The notes under the pieces: model-generated
What the model was told of the DNA's origin: nothing
The model's input: the letters and a program-made list of their open reading frames with translations, nothing else
Database searches by the model: none
Program-made: the position numbers and the translations under genes
Part shown: positions 41,100 to 51,600 of the stretch, one piece after another
Numbering within the stretch: position 1 is the stretch's first letter
Layout of the letters: every line of letters begins with the position of its first letter
Source: Symbiodinium natans
Lineage: Eukaryota > Sar > Dinophyceae > Suessiales > Symbiodiniaceae
Reading direction: 5' to 3'
Length of the DNA stretch: 64,000 nt
Assembly: GCA_905221605.1 (NCBI GenBank)
Contig: CAJNDS010000224.1
Span: 124,001-188,000 of the forward strand

Positions 41100-41990
41100 C
41101 TTGAGAGCATGCGCTGGAAGTCGAAGAGAACCATGGTTCGTCAACGGGAGAAGACATCGGCCCAGGCATCTGCAAGCCAAGTAAGGGCAATGCGAAAATG
41201 CGAAAATGCGACATTCAGTTGGCGATGTCTCCGGACCCGCTTCTGAAGTTCACAGCCAACGAACGAAAACGTGCATCGTTCCTCTGCGAAGACTGGCGCA
41301 AGGAAGTAATTCAGGCCATGCGTTTTGTCCTTTCGGTTACCATCTAGAACCTTATGTCAAATCTGGCATGGCCTTCCAGGCAGTTGTGATGATTTGAATC
41401 TCGCTTGTCTGAGTGATATCGAAACAATCTTTGAAGGCGCTTTCGAAAGCTGGCCACAATCTGTCTTTGCACGTCTTGCCATCACTCGGGCGGGCCTCTG
41501 TTATTGATTGCGGAGATGTGCACCAAGCTGACGATCGTAGTACGCGAGATCGAGCAGCGCAGTGACTGTCCAGCTTTTCGTCCCCCCCCCCTTTGTGAAC
41601 TCATCGTAATTTGAACCTACCATAGCTCTTATGATCTGAGTGCTCCTCCGGTTTCTGAATCCGTGTTCAAGTAAGCAGCAGGCGCACTCAGGCCATGTGT
41701 TGTAACAACCTGGCAAGCTTGCACTGTGGAGGGAATCCAGCGGGGAGGGGAATCCTTGGGGTGCCCCCCCCCCCCCCCTAAATAACGCACCCGACACATC
41801 TTCCCCTCACACCTATTTTCAGGTCCAACTGCGCCCGTATTGCTTCCCCCAGTCCTCCAACAAAAATATGGCCCCGGCTTCAGTTCTCCCAGCAAATTCC
41901 CTCAACAACCAAGTCAGCAGATAGGCCGTCAGCATGCGCTGTTGTGATTCACTTTTTCAATGCTTTTGAGAATGTTTAGAAAGGATCCTC
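41100..41990. other. Spacer of unit A
   Basis: Partly matches 59930-60520. Contains C-runs (41581-41590, 41763-41779). A minus-strand frame here corresponds to the ORF at 59886-60044 but is broken by a C-run. Confidence 0.45.
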
Positions 41991-41991
41991 T

Positions 41992-42168
41992 GAGTTTGGG
42001 TCCGTTTTGACATGGTCAGGTGGCTACTGGATCAAGAATTTGGATGGCTTGGCATCGAACACTAGGAGAGTTTGGGCGCTGTCTACATCGGACGTATCGA
42101 GACTCCACTCCACGATTACCGGAAATCCTTTTTTGTCTACAAGCCCGAACCCCTACTTCACACTCTGA
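41992..42168 (+). CDS. Tail exon of unit A: FGSVLTWSGGYWIKN
   Basis: The frame reads EFGSVLTWSGGYWIKNLDGL, TRRVWALSTSDVSRLH, SPNPYFTL then stop. The copy at 60526-60696 keeps the frame, with a six-base (two-codon) length difference and several replacements. Length change in multiples of three supports coding. No family recognised. Confidence 0.5.
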   Translation, partial: EFGSVLTWSGGYWIKNLDGLASNTRRVWALSTSDVSRLHSTITGNPFLSTSPNPYFTL

Positions 42169-42198
42169 TCCCAGACCTGAAATGCTGATGGACTCAGG

Positions 42199-42309
42199 AG
42201 TACAGTTGACCGCTTCAGCGCACTCCCGCAAGCGGATGCAGAAAACTTGATCACAGTCGCAAACAGACTTCTGGTCTGCATCTCACACTTGAAATTCCCC
42301 GTAGTGTGA
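42199..42309 (+). CDS. Tail exon of unit A: STVDRFSALPQADAEN
   Basis: After GGACTCAG the frame reads STVDRFSALPQADAENLITV and NRLLVCISHL, a probable amphipathic helix. The copy at 60727-60837 reads SAVVRFSALPRVDAEKLITV. It probably belongs with the previous exon. Confidence 0.45.
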   Translation, partial: STVDRFSALPQADAENLITVANRLLVCISHLKFPVV

Positions 42310-42760
42310 GCTAGATTCAAGGTTCGAGATTCGGCATCAAAGGGCGGACTTAGCACTGGTTTTGAGACGTGGTAGCCTGGCCGTTGGTGAGTTGATCTCT
42401 CGAATGTTCACTCAGAGTTTTTGTTGGCCTTCCACTACTGTCAATGTACACGAAGCTAGAATTCTGCAAGGTGCAATTGTTGGGAGCCAAGGACTTGTGG
42501 ATGGGTTATCGAACACTATGCCCCATCCTTACTTGTCAGTTTCTTGCCAATTGCTTCTGATGAGTCTGAATAGATGGCCATCATGTTTTCTTGGATTCCT
42601 GAAGTCTTCAGCCTGACTCCTAGCAAATCGCAGATCGAAAGCAAAAACCAAGGTGCTCTAGCAATACGCATGCGCAGGCATGGGAAAGTCTTTTCTTCAC
42701 CCCTGTAGTGGCATTGTTTTGTGGCCGTGTCAAAGGAATTTCGTGTTTGCCATGTGGGCT
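42310..42760. other. Spacer or intron of unit A tail
   Basis: Aligns with 60840-61360. GSQGLVDGLSN here and GSQGFVDGLSH in the other copy hint at a further exon near 42483, but lengths differ. Confidence 0.4.
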
Positions 42761-42767
42761 TCTCTCG

Positions 42768-42906
42768 GGTGCGGCATTGTCTCTGCAGGCCACATCAGCA
42801 GATGGTGCCCATGAATCTGAAGTTTCAAGGCCGCAGCTGTTGCCATAGTTTGAGGGACGACCATGTGACTTGCAGCTGTTTTGAGGGGTTGGATGGACAC
42901 AGATAG
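42768..42906 (+). CDS. Tail exon of unit A: HQQMVPMNLKFQG
   Basis: CRPHQQMVPMNLKFQGRS and LRDDHVTCSCFEG. The copy at 61380-61519 reads HQQMVPKNLKFLGHSC and FRDDHVTCILFEG. An alternative frame from the CTCTGCAG acceptor (ATSADGAHESEVSRPQL) is equally conserved, so the frame is not settled. Confidence 0.35.
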
Positions 42907-42916
42907 ACAGTCAGAA

Positions 42917-43085
42917 CCCCACTGATGCTCCTCCGTGAAAGCAAACTGGATGGGAGACTTTGAGAGCAGCCCGGATGGATCCAGCCCGAGTGCCAGGGCC
43001 ACAGCGACGAGCAACGAGACGAGGCTGAACGTGAGGGCCAGCCCGAAGCAGGCAGGACACGGGCGCGTCGAAGCGATAAAGTAGT
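42917..43085 (-). CDS. Minus-strand membrane segment, unit A
   Basis: The minus strand reads CPACFGLALTFSLVSLLVAV, ALALGLDPSGLLSKSPIQF. The second copy (61527-61690) keeps the frame with a nine-base insertion (ASLVSSWLLVAGM). A signal peptide or membrane helix is suggested. No family recognised. It lies antisense to the tail exons, so the units may hold genes on both strands. Confidence 0.4.
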
Positions 43086-43159
43086 AAAGTAGTATGTGGT
43101 TCTGGCAGCGTGGCATCATTTTTTGCAGTCTGCAAGAAGCACCTGGGCCTTGCAACATG

Positions 43160-43500
43160 TTCTCGCACGGCAGTGCTCGGCCCGGGGCTTGTGGGAACCG
43201 CAGGAGCCGTTGCTCATAGAAGGGGATGTGACAGAGATGGATCTGAATCCTTGCGACCCAGGGAGTTTCAGCGCTGCTTGGCTGTGAAGACCCACCCAAT
43301 GCTGTCAACCTAGCAGAAATCAGCAGGGGCATAGGATGGCATTGGCAGTAGGAAGTGTAGCTGTTTCTTGTTGCTTGCAGTGTTGCACGAGCAAACTTGA
43401 AAGAATTTAGAGTTTGGCGCCCATCATCATCCCCCCCCCCCCCACCCCCGAAGCAAACCTGAAAGCCACGCTTCGTGACACCAAACACCACGGCCGTCTA
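43160..43500. other. End of unit A
   Basis: Homology with the second tail copy ends near 43160 (61790). A C-run lies at 43431-43443. No gene. Confidence 0.45.
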
Positions 43501-44930
43501 GCTGCCGCGGTCCAACTACAGGGCGAGGCGTCTAGGGAGCTGTAGGGGTCCTGCCCTGAGCATGGTAAGGCATTTTGAATCCTTCATGCCAGAATGGACT
43601 CTGGTGGAGGGGGGGGGAACTATTCTCCTGTGGTGTTCCTCTGCAGGGGGCCCGCGCAATTCGGCAAGAGGACTACAAAGAACTCGTGGAAAGGATAAAG
43701 CATGCTTGGTCAAATGCTGCATTTCACGGGTGGAGCTGCGGCGGTCATGCTTGGCAAGGAACCTCCACCGCCCGCATCGCCGACATCGCCCACATCGCCC
43801 ATGCTCCCGGCGGAGGTGCGAACATAGGAAGAGCAAGACGCTCTGTAATGGGGAGGGGATTCACTAGGAGGCGGACGACCGAGTTTGAACGACATTCAGA
43901 CGGCTCCATTGCTAAGAAGAGAGATGCATCGGTAGCATCGACAGAGCAGCGCCGACAAAACAATGAAATGGCAGGGGCAGTGGTTCATGCAACGGCTAAT
44001 TCACCCAAAGCATACTTTTATCAAATTCTAACTTGCCCCAAACAACCCCCGAACCTGTAGCAAACAGGCAGATTCTACACCCCCAAAGTCGCTATGGCAG
44101 CACACAGTTGGCAGGCCCTGCCTGAGTTTGCTCTCATGTTTGGGCCTGTCGCTCGCCGTGCTCTGAGAAAGATTTTCATCTTCTGGCTAGTTACAGCTAT
44201 TTTCATTCTGGTGACTGGCTGTTGCTGGACTACAAGAACAAGGCTGCAAGTGCGGACATCGGCCCAAACTGTCCTTCGTTGGCACATGCATTTCGCTTGA
44301 CAGGTCCAGTGTTGTTTGCGCCACACGCAATGAGGAGCTTTCGCGCGCTGAACGTGCGAGTATGTTGAATTTAAGTAAAGAGTATAAGCCATTCAAGCTG
44401 GCTAGATGTGACTCCGTCCTATGTGCAGACTGAGTCTGGTCTAATGCTGCATTTCACGGCTGGAGCTGCGGCGGTCATGCTTGGCAAGGCACCTCCACCG
44501 CCCGCATCGCCGACGTCGTCCACGCTCCGTGCGAAGGCGAAGGTGCGAAGACAGCATGGGCAGAGCAAGACGGTCTGTAATGGAGAGGGGCAACAACAAA
44601 GCGTAGGGCTCTAGTGCTACCAGTAGCATCGACAGAGCAGCGCCGACAAATCAATGAATCGGTAGGCATTGACAGGCCACCGGGTAGCAGGCGAGCCTCT
44701 CGCGCCTTAGTTTCTGACACAAGTGTGCAATTCCGCTGCTGGCTCGGAGGGCCTACAGAGCGAGGATGTTAGGAATCTGTAGAGGACTTCTAGTCTAATG
44801 CTGCATTTCACGGGTGGAGCTGCGGCGGTCATGCTTGGCAAGGCACCTCCACCGCCCGCATCGCCGACGTCGTCCACGCTCCCGGCGAAGGCACAGGGAG
44901 AGCAAGACGGTCTGTAATGTAATGTTGCAA
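43500..44930. repeat. Repeat family E, copies 5-7
   Basis: Blocks identical in order to 2461-5780: GGCGAGGCGTCTAGGGAGC, the CGGTCATGCTTGGCAAGG block with short nonamer tract (three times: 43745, 44472, 44828), and GAGATGCATCGG. These copies lie exactly between units A and B. Confidence 0.75.
44094..44300 (+). CDS. Small membrane-protein ORF in family E
   Basis: ATG at 44094 opens a 68-codon frame: WQALPEFALMFGPVARRALR, then a hydrophobic helix KIFIFWLVTAIFILVTGCCW and a basic end. The first copy (3477-3660) is frameshifted. It may be a relic exon carried by the repeat. No family recognised. Confidence 0.3.
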   Translation: MAAHSWQALPEFALMFGPVARRALRKIFIFWLVTAIFILVTGCCWTTRTRLQVRTSAQTVLRWHMHFA

Positions 44931-44984
44931 AGTTTGCACTCTTTGATAAACAGCCCCCCCCCGCCCCTCCCCCCCCTCCCCCTC

Positions 44985-45084
44985 NNNNNNNNNNNNNNNN
45001 NNNNNNNNNNNNNNNNNNNNNNNNNNNNNNNNNNNNNNNNNNNNNNNNNNNNNNNNNNNNNNNNNNNNNNNNNNNNNNNNNNNN
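44985..45084. other. Assembly gap (100 N)
   Basis: Exactly 100 N between a C-rich stretch and GACGCTGAACCATATATA. The round length suggests a placeholder of unknown true size. Upstream exons of gene B may be missing here. Confidence 0.98.
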
Positions 45085-45117
45085 GACGCTGAACCATATA
45101 TATATATATATATATAT

Positions 45118-45687
45118 GCTGAACCATTTCAAATTGCCAGGTCGACCGAGCGGACCGGCGCCACCGGACCCAGCAACTTGCCAGCCCTTATGCAGCTCTG
45201 AGTACTGCACAAGGCTAGAGGTACACGGAATCGTCAGGATGTAGGGCTAGGGTTAAGAACTGCCAACGGGACAGAGAAGCCTAGAGGAGTTGCAAGCACC
45301 ATTTGGCTGAACTACTACAGGAGGCAGATGTTATCAAGAAGATCACTGGGCATCCCGGGAGAACAGCAAACCTTGAGCACTCTGCAGAATGCAGAGTGCA
45401 CCGGGCTTGTAGAGCCAGTAGGTCCACGTGGATGAAGCTTGCGAGAAGCAAGGTCAATAGATCAGTTCAGCATCAGCCCATACATACACAACTGAGAATG
45501 AAACCAATACATGAATTTGTGAAGGTCTCAGCTTTGACTTAAGTGTTTCCCCCCTCCCACTGTACTTGATGATCCATGGCATTACATAGCGGGGAGACGC
45601 GAGGGCTCGGCCTTGATTGGCGCGAAATGTTGTCTTGAGGTTGATCATGGGGATCCGTGTTTTCATCCATGTTCTTTTTCATTCCAG
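45118..45687. other. Intron, homologous to 32650-33282
   Basis: TA tract at 45093-45117 marks the duplication edge. No conserved frame. Confidence 0.6.
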
Positions 45688-48600
45688 GTGAATGCAAATG
45701 CAACGCGGGCTTATTTGACGCAGGCAGGGGGGTGTCTCGACATGAAGTCTTTCTGTCACTTTGAATCAGCCGGAGGGCTTGTGAAGATCTTCGCGTTCTA
45801 AGGGTTCACGTGGAAGTCCAAGACCTTCTCAGGTGGCCTCTGCGTTGTTTGCGACATTGGCTTCTACTGCGCTGGTTCCGGAGAGATGCAGGCGTGTCCA
45901 CTACACTCCACTACTTCCAGAACAGGAGCTTCCAGCATCCAGGAGTGCGTCTGCAGGCCCGGTTACTACAGAACAGAGGAGTCATGCCAACCTTGTCCGC
46001 CAGGTGCGGACAGCGAGCTCGGGGCTGTTCGTCAAAACGACTGCTTCTGCAAGCAGAACCATACCGCGGAGCTTGATGAACGGGGCGATTTGGCAGGCTG
46101 CGCCAACTGCCACTTCTTCAATGGTTTGACTTGTCCAGGTGGCTTGGAGGAAGATGGTTCCCATGCGCAACCGCAAGCAAAGGAAGGCTTTTTCAGAACT
46201 GGCAACACCACAGCGATCGAATGTATGATTCTCCAAGCTGGTGGCGCAAGCGTTTGCATAGGAGGCACCGAACGGTGTCAAGCAGACCCTGACCACGGAC
46301 GATGCAGTGGAGATTTCCCGAATGAATGTGTACAAGGCTCAACAGGGGTTCTCTGCGGGGAATGCTCTGAGGGGTACGCCAGAGAGTTGCGCATGGAGCC
46401 CTGCACCTCTTGCATCAAACAGAATATGGCTTGGCTCCTTGCCACGATCCTTTTCGACATGGTTCAAATTTCAGGCTTGAATTTCGCCATGGCGTGGATA
46501 GTGGCGAGGGGAGCTAGCCAAGTGAAGTTTGCACTGCATTCAGTCATGATTCGGCAAGTGCTACATTGGAAAAATGCCTGCTCTGTCCTCACAGATTTTG
46601 AGCTGGACCGTCTACTGCCATTTCGATGGTCGGAAAGACAGGTGGAGGCGGAAGGCAAATGCAGTGGTGCATCATGTGCACTATTGAGGTTCCCGTGGCC
46701 ACGGGAACTCAAGGCAGCACTGGATGACTTCTTCACGATGATGGACGTACTTCCATCAGCCAATGTGTACTTTTCGATCGCTTGCCAGTCTGAAAAGCTA
46801 TTCCACGACAAAGTGCATGCAAAGAGGCTCATGCCATCGCTGTATTATCTCAGTCTACCCATCCTGTCAACCACATGCACAATCCTTCTTTGCGGCATCC
46901 TCGTCTACATTGTGGCCCCATCGGGAAAGAAATGCGGTATCTTTTTCAGCGAGGCAGCTCGGGAAACTGGGCCCTGTTGGACAAGTTTAAGTTCCAATCC
47001 AGACGCTGTTTTCCCGCTTTGACAGAATTACTGCCCCCCCCTCCCCCCCCCCCCACCCCCGCCCCAACCCACCCCCACCCCCCCCCCTCCCTTCCCTTTC
47101 CCCGCGCCCCCCCTCCGCACAGCGGCCCAGGAAAAAGTGAAGCGAGCAGCGCTTTCTCGATCGCTGACTGAAGCAATTCAAGAGGCGGTCGCACACCCTA
47201 GCCCCCTGCATGAAATATGGGAGTTTTTGTCGAAAGGTGTTTTGTCCCCGTGGACATTCTTGTCGGAAGGTGTTTTGCTGCCGTGTACATTCTGATTGAT
47301 CATTGAGAGTGAAAGCTCGTTGTATGCTCGCAATGAAGTGTGATGGCTGTCGCCTCGACATCTTTTGCGCTGATGCGATATGTTGGCAGACGTGTGAAAG
47401 GTCACGCTGCCTGCAACCAGATCGCTAGCTGGCAATGGAGCGGCATAGGGGTGACTAGGCCCCCACTTACCCAACAGACCCTCTTGGACAGAAAACAATG
47501 CTATCTTGAAATCTTTCGAACCAATTCTATTGATCAGCTCGTTTCGGCACTGGTACGGCTATTTGTTGCGGCATACGATCTGTTTATCTATTCCGGCATA
47601 TGTTGCCGCATTCGGCAACCCGAGGGTTGCCGATTTTTGCAATGCAAATGTTGCCGAATTCGGCAAGACCCCCCAGGCCCGAAATTTCAAGTGAAGCTAC
47701 ATCGCAAAACTTTCGCCTAGCTGCAGCAGACCGAAGGCAAAACGATTACTCAAACTGCCACGTTTTTTTGTGTTGATTTTGGTGTTTTCTGCAGCAGAAT
47801 TGTGTGTGTGTGAAAGAGAAGAAGCTGCTTCCTCCAGGAACAAAGTGTTTTGCTTGAGTTGGTTTATTGAGTTGGTTGTTTTTTTGCAAAGGTCATAACA
47901 ATTTCTGTTGTTGCGTGTAAATGTGTTTTTTGATTTTGCGAAGAAAGAACATGAAAATGGACCATGTGAGAGACAGGTGGACCTTGTGAGAGTGAACCAC
48001 GAGGGACGAGTGGACCTCACGAGAGACAGAAGGTTAGCCTCGAGAGGTTGTTGCTGACCCCTCAATAGGGGCGGGCGCCAAAGACGTGCGAGCATCACCA
48101 CTACCGCAGTGCCTGTAACCGACCCTGTTGTTGTTACGACTAGTCCCGAAGCTGCTGGCCCTAGTTCCTCTACGACCCCTAATGAAGCCCAAGTGCATAC
48201 GCAAATCAACGTTGTTGCGAGTCCCGTGCATAAAACGAGTGCTCATCCGGAGCCTGCGTTTGAACCAGTCCCTGAAGTTCTTGAGCCAGTTCCTGAACAT
48301 GTTCCTGCAAGGGCAGCCGCCCCTCAGGAACCCGACATGAACCAAGTTTGCACGCATGGATGCGTCAGAACATCGTTGTGCCTGCGCCGACGTCCGGCGC
48401 ACAACCAAAGCGCCAACCCCAGCGCAGAAGGCCGGCGCCTGTGGATGATGCAGACACCATGTGTTCATCTCCACTTGCGTAGGTCGCGCACAGGTTTGAA
48501 CCAGGCTGAGGAGATCTAAAGGATTGGGCTTGCAGGCCCAGCAGCGTCGAAATGTGTCTTGCTCACCATGCACCATTTTGGTGGCAATCTTAGTTGTAGA

Positions 48601-51600
48601 GTCGCACTTCGAAATCGCGAGCTGTGGAGCAGCCATCGCAAATCCGGAGGTGGAAGAAGCATTCCACGATTCCACTTAGGGAATCACAATCTTCGAGATG
48701 ACAAACATCATGCTCATCCACATGAGCTTCTTGAATGCCTTGCAAGGCTCATGATGAAGGCCTCCGCTTGGGTCCGTCAAGCATCACAATGCCGTAGCTT
48801 GTGTAATTTGCGCAGGGTAGTTTCTCAACCAAAGACCTTGATGGCAGAGCTCAAAGCAAAGACCAATGTTGCGAGTGGGAGCACTAGTGAACTAAGTTAT
48901 TGCTGGTGAATGATGGGGAGCGGCGATCCTAAGTGTCGTCATTGTTTTATCGTATTTTGTGCCCCCGATGATCTGTCATGTGTTCACTTTGAGATCAATG
49001 TACAGGCGGTTTTGCAGTTCAACATCTTCGCAGAACCACATTACCAATTGCAACCAAACATGATGTTGTGCCAGAAAGTTAACGGGTTATACGTTGGGCA
49101 AAACTGTCACGGATGGGGCATCCAAACCTAGCTAAGGCTCTCATCTTTCCAAGCGGCTGTCTGATACGGCAGAAGGCTGATTGGGCGCTCCCAAACGCTT
49201 TACCATGCGGTGAAAGAAAAGAAGTGCATTGTACATGAAACCGAGGCAACCCTTTTTTTCATCCTAAAGCCTGTTTTGGCAGTTGCTGATCCATGCCATC
49301 CCTGACAGGGATGTTGGATGCAGCAGACTGGGACATCCCCGACGAAGTGTTGACCAATGGGGTGCCGATTTCTGAGTTGCAGGCGGTCACCAGCCTTGAC
49401 AAGACGGAGGGGCGTCTCAAGGTTGTTGCTGTCCGTTTTCGGATACGTTTTGCGTACATAATGGTTTCAGTCTTTGGGTTGCCTCATGTAGGGCTCCACG
49501 ACATAACCACCAAATTAGCAGGATCTGTGTAGATAGGACACGCAAAGCGGTTTGTTGGTTCACAACACACTGCAAACTACGCACTAAGAAATTAGCCTTT
49601 GCAAAACTGTCTCAGAACTCATCCCCATTGTAGATCACCATGAACAAATTCTCCCGCTTTTGGACACTACAAGCCTGCTGAACTATGTGTGCTCGCAGGT
49701 GAGCTGTCAGTTTGAATGAAGATTTTATCCAACCTGTGGCGAGTACACATGCGGACAAACATAGACCTGCCGTGTTGCAGTGCCTGCTGCCTGCCCTGGG
49801 AATTTGTGTCAGCTCCTTGGACCCTGATCCACATCATCTGGGCATATTACCCGCATGAAACCCTCGTCCCCATGCATATTCTCGGTCAGCCCCAGTGTGC
49901 AAATTGGCGTCGTGATCGTCGGCGCGTCGTCGCACTATCGAGCCTCGCCTCACCCGCTGCGAGCATAAGCGTTGGATCCAGCGAGGACCGTACGCGCAGC
50001 CTTTCGAGGAACGATCCTTGTCGCTTACACATTCTGGTCAACTTTGAGCAAATGAAAGCCAAATACAACACTCACTTGTGGCTCGGGGCGCGTCCTGTTT
50101 GTTTGGCTCTGCACGTTCCCTGTCATTCGCTCACTAACTTGTGTCTCCAAGGCGTGTCCACGCCATCCGGGGGTGCGTTATGTGAGGTTGTTAGATTTTA
50201 AACTAAACTCTTCTCCTCGCCCGGTATACTCCTCGCCCATCACCCGTATCCCACCCCAGAGTAGTGCCCAACCCCAGAGAATCCCTGGAGTGCCCAGCCC
50301 AAGAGTATCCTCGTCAGAGAATCCCTGGAGTGCCCAACCCCAGAGTGAGCCCGTAAGTTCCTCGCAGGGTGGGGATGTTCGAAGTAAATGAATTTTGTTG
50401 TTGTTTCGTTTTGTGTTGTACGCGGGGGCCTGGCCCAAAACAAGAAGAACCGATTGTTAAAAAGAACACCGGCACCAAGTCGCATGACCTAGGAGACCTG
50501 TGGCAAACACATTCAGAATGCATACTTCCGCAAAACCCTGCAAGCCCTGAATGACCAAGCCGGCCTAGACAGTGATTTCCAAGGCTATGAACGGCCAAAT
50601 GACAGAATCACTGCTTCATCGGTTGGCTCTGGGCGCGTTTACCTGGAAGCTTCGAGGTGGGTTTTGGCTTCAGCTTGTTTACTTCGGGAGCTAAGGTCCC
50701 TTTGCCCGGGCTGGCAGTTTGTGACCATTAGGTATGAGGAGGCTTGAGAACAAGGGTTCTCGCCAGCCGCATCACTGTAGCACTGCTGTGGTGCTTCAAC
50801 GGTACCAAATGGTGCTAGGATGGTGAGGAACATGTTTCAGAGCCTTCAAGATTGCTTTCTGACCGTCTAGCAGCCATGTTTGCCCGTGCCTTGTATAAGC
50901 ACAAGTCGGAATGGTTGTACATCTCTGCTTTTTGCAGTACTTTTTTCCCGATCCCACGCTCCAGACCGCGATCCCCTGCACACCAAACTGCATCTCTGAT
51001 TCAGGTCATTTTGAAGCAAACGCAGGCCGACATCGTTTGAACGCAGAGGATGTCGCCCTGGCTCTTGCATGTGCAGGACTTTCAAGCACCCAGCTGCAGG
51101 CCGCAGTAGAAGACGCGAGCACCAGCGAGGCTTTTCTCAACAAAGTGTGCCAAGACATCTGCAAGAGGGCTGCAGAAGCCACCGTTTGGCAGCGCACCGA
51201 TGCCAGGGAACTCGACTTTGCTTTCTTTACCCCCTTTCCAGGTCCTCGCACGTTGCTGCATCAAAGTATGCCAGTCATATGGTTGACTCAGCTTGCGCTT
51301 TGGCCAACGTTAGTGTCCAAGTTCCTTCAGATGATCCGCTGCGTGCCAATGCAGGAAGACGGATTGCAGGAAACGAAGTCCATACAGCGCTTGGCTTTGC
51401 ATCCAGACGTGAAGTGCTGGGAGGAAGATCACAATGCTTTGGCCACAGTTGCCTTCACAGGATTATCTCTGTGGTGCGTGGGTGTTCCCTTATTGCTCTT
51501 TATTCAGATCTGGAAACTGAAGGATCGACAAGATGCAAACAACTACCGTAGGTACGGCTTCTTCATCCGAGGTCTAGAGCCGAGATACTGGTACTGGGAC

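Noticed and set aside
48034-48675. 213-codon minus-strand ORF in the unit B insertion
   Set aside because: It overlaps the proline-rich plus-strand frame completely, is Cys/Arg/Trp-rich without pattern and has no counterpart; the plus frame is the better, though weak, candidate.
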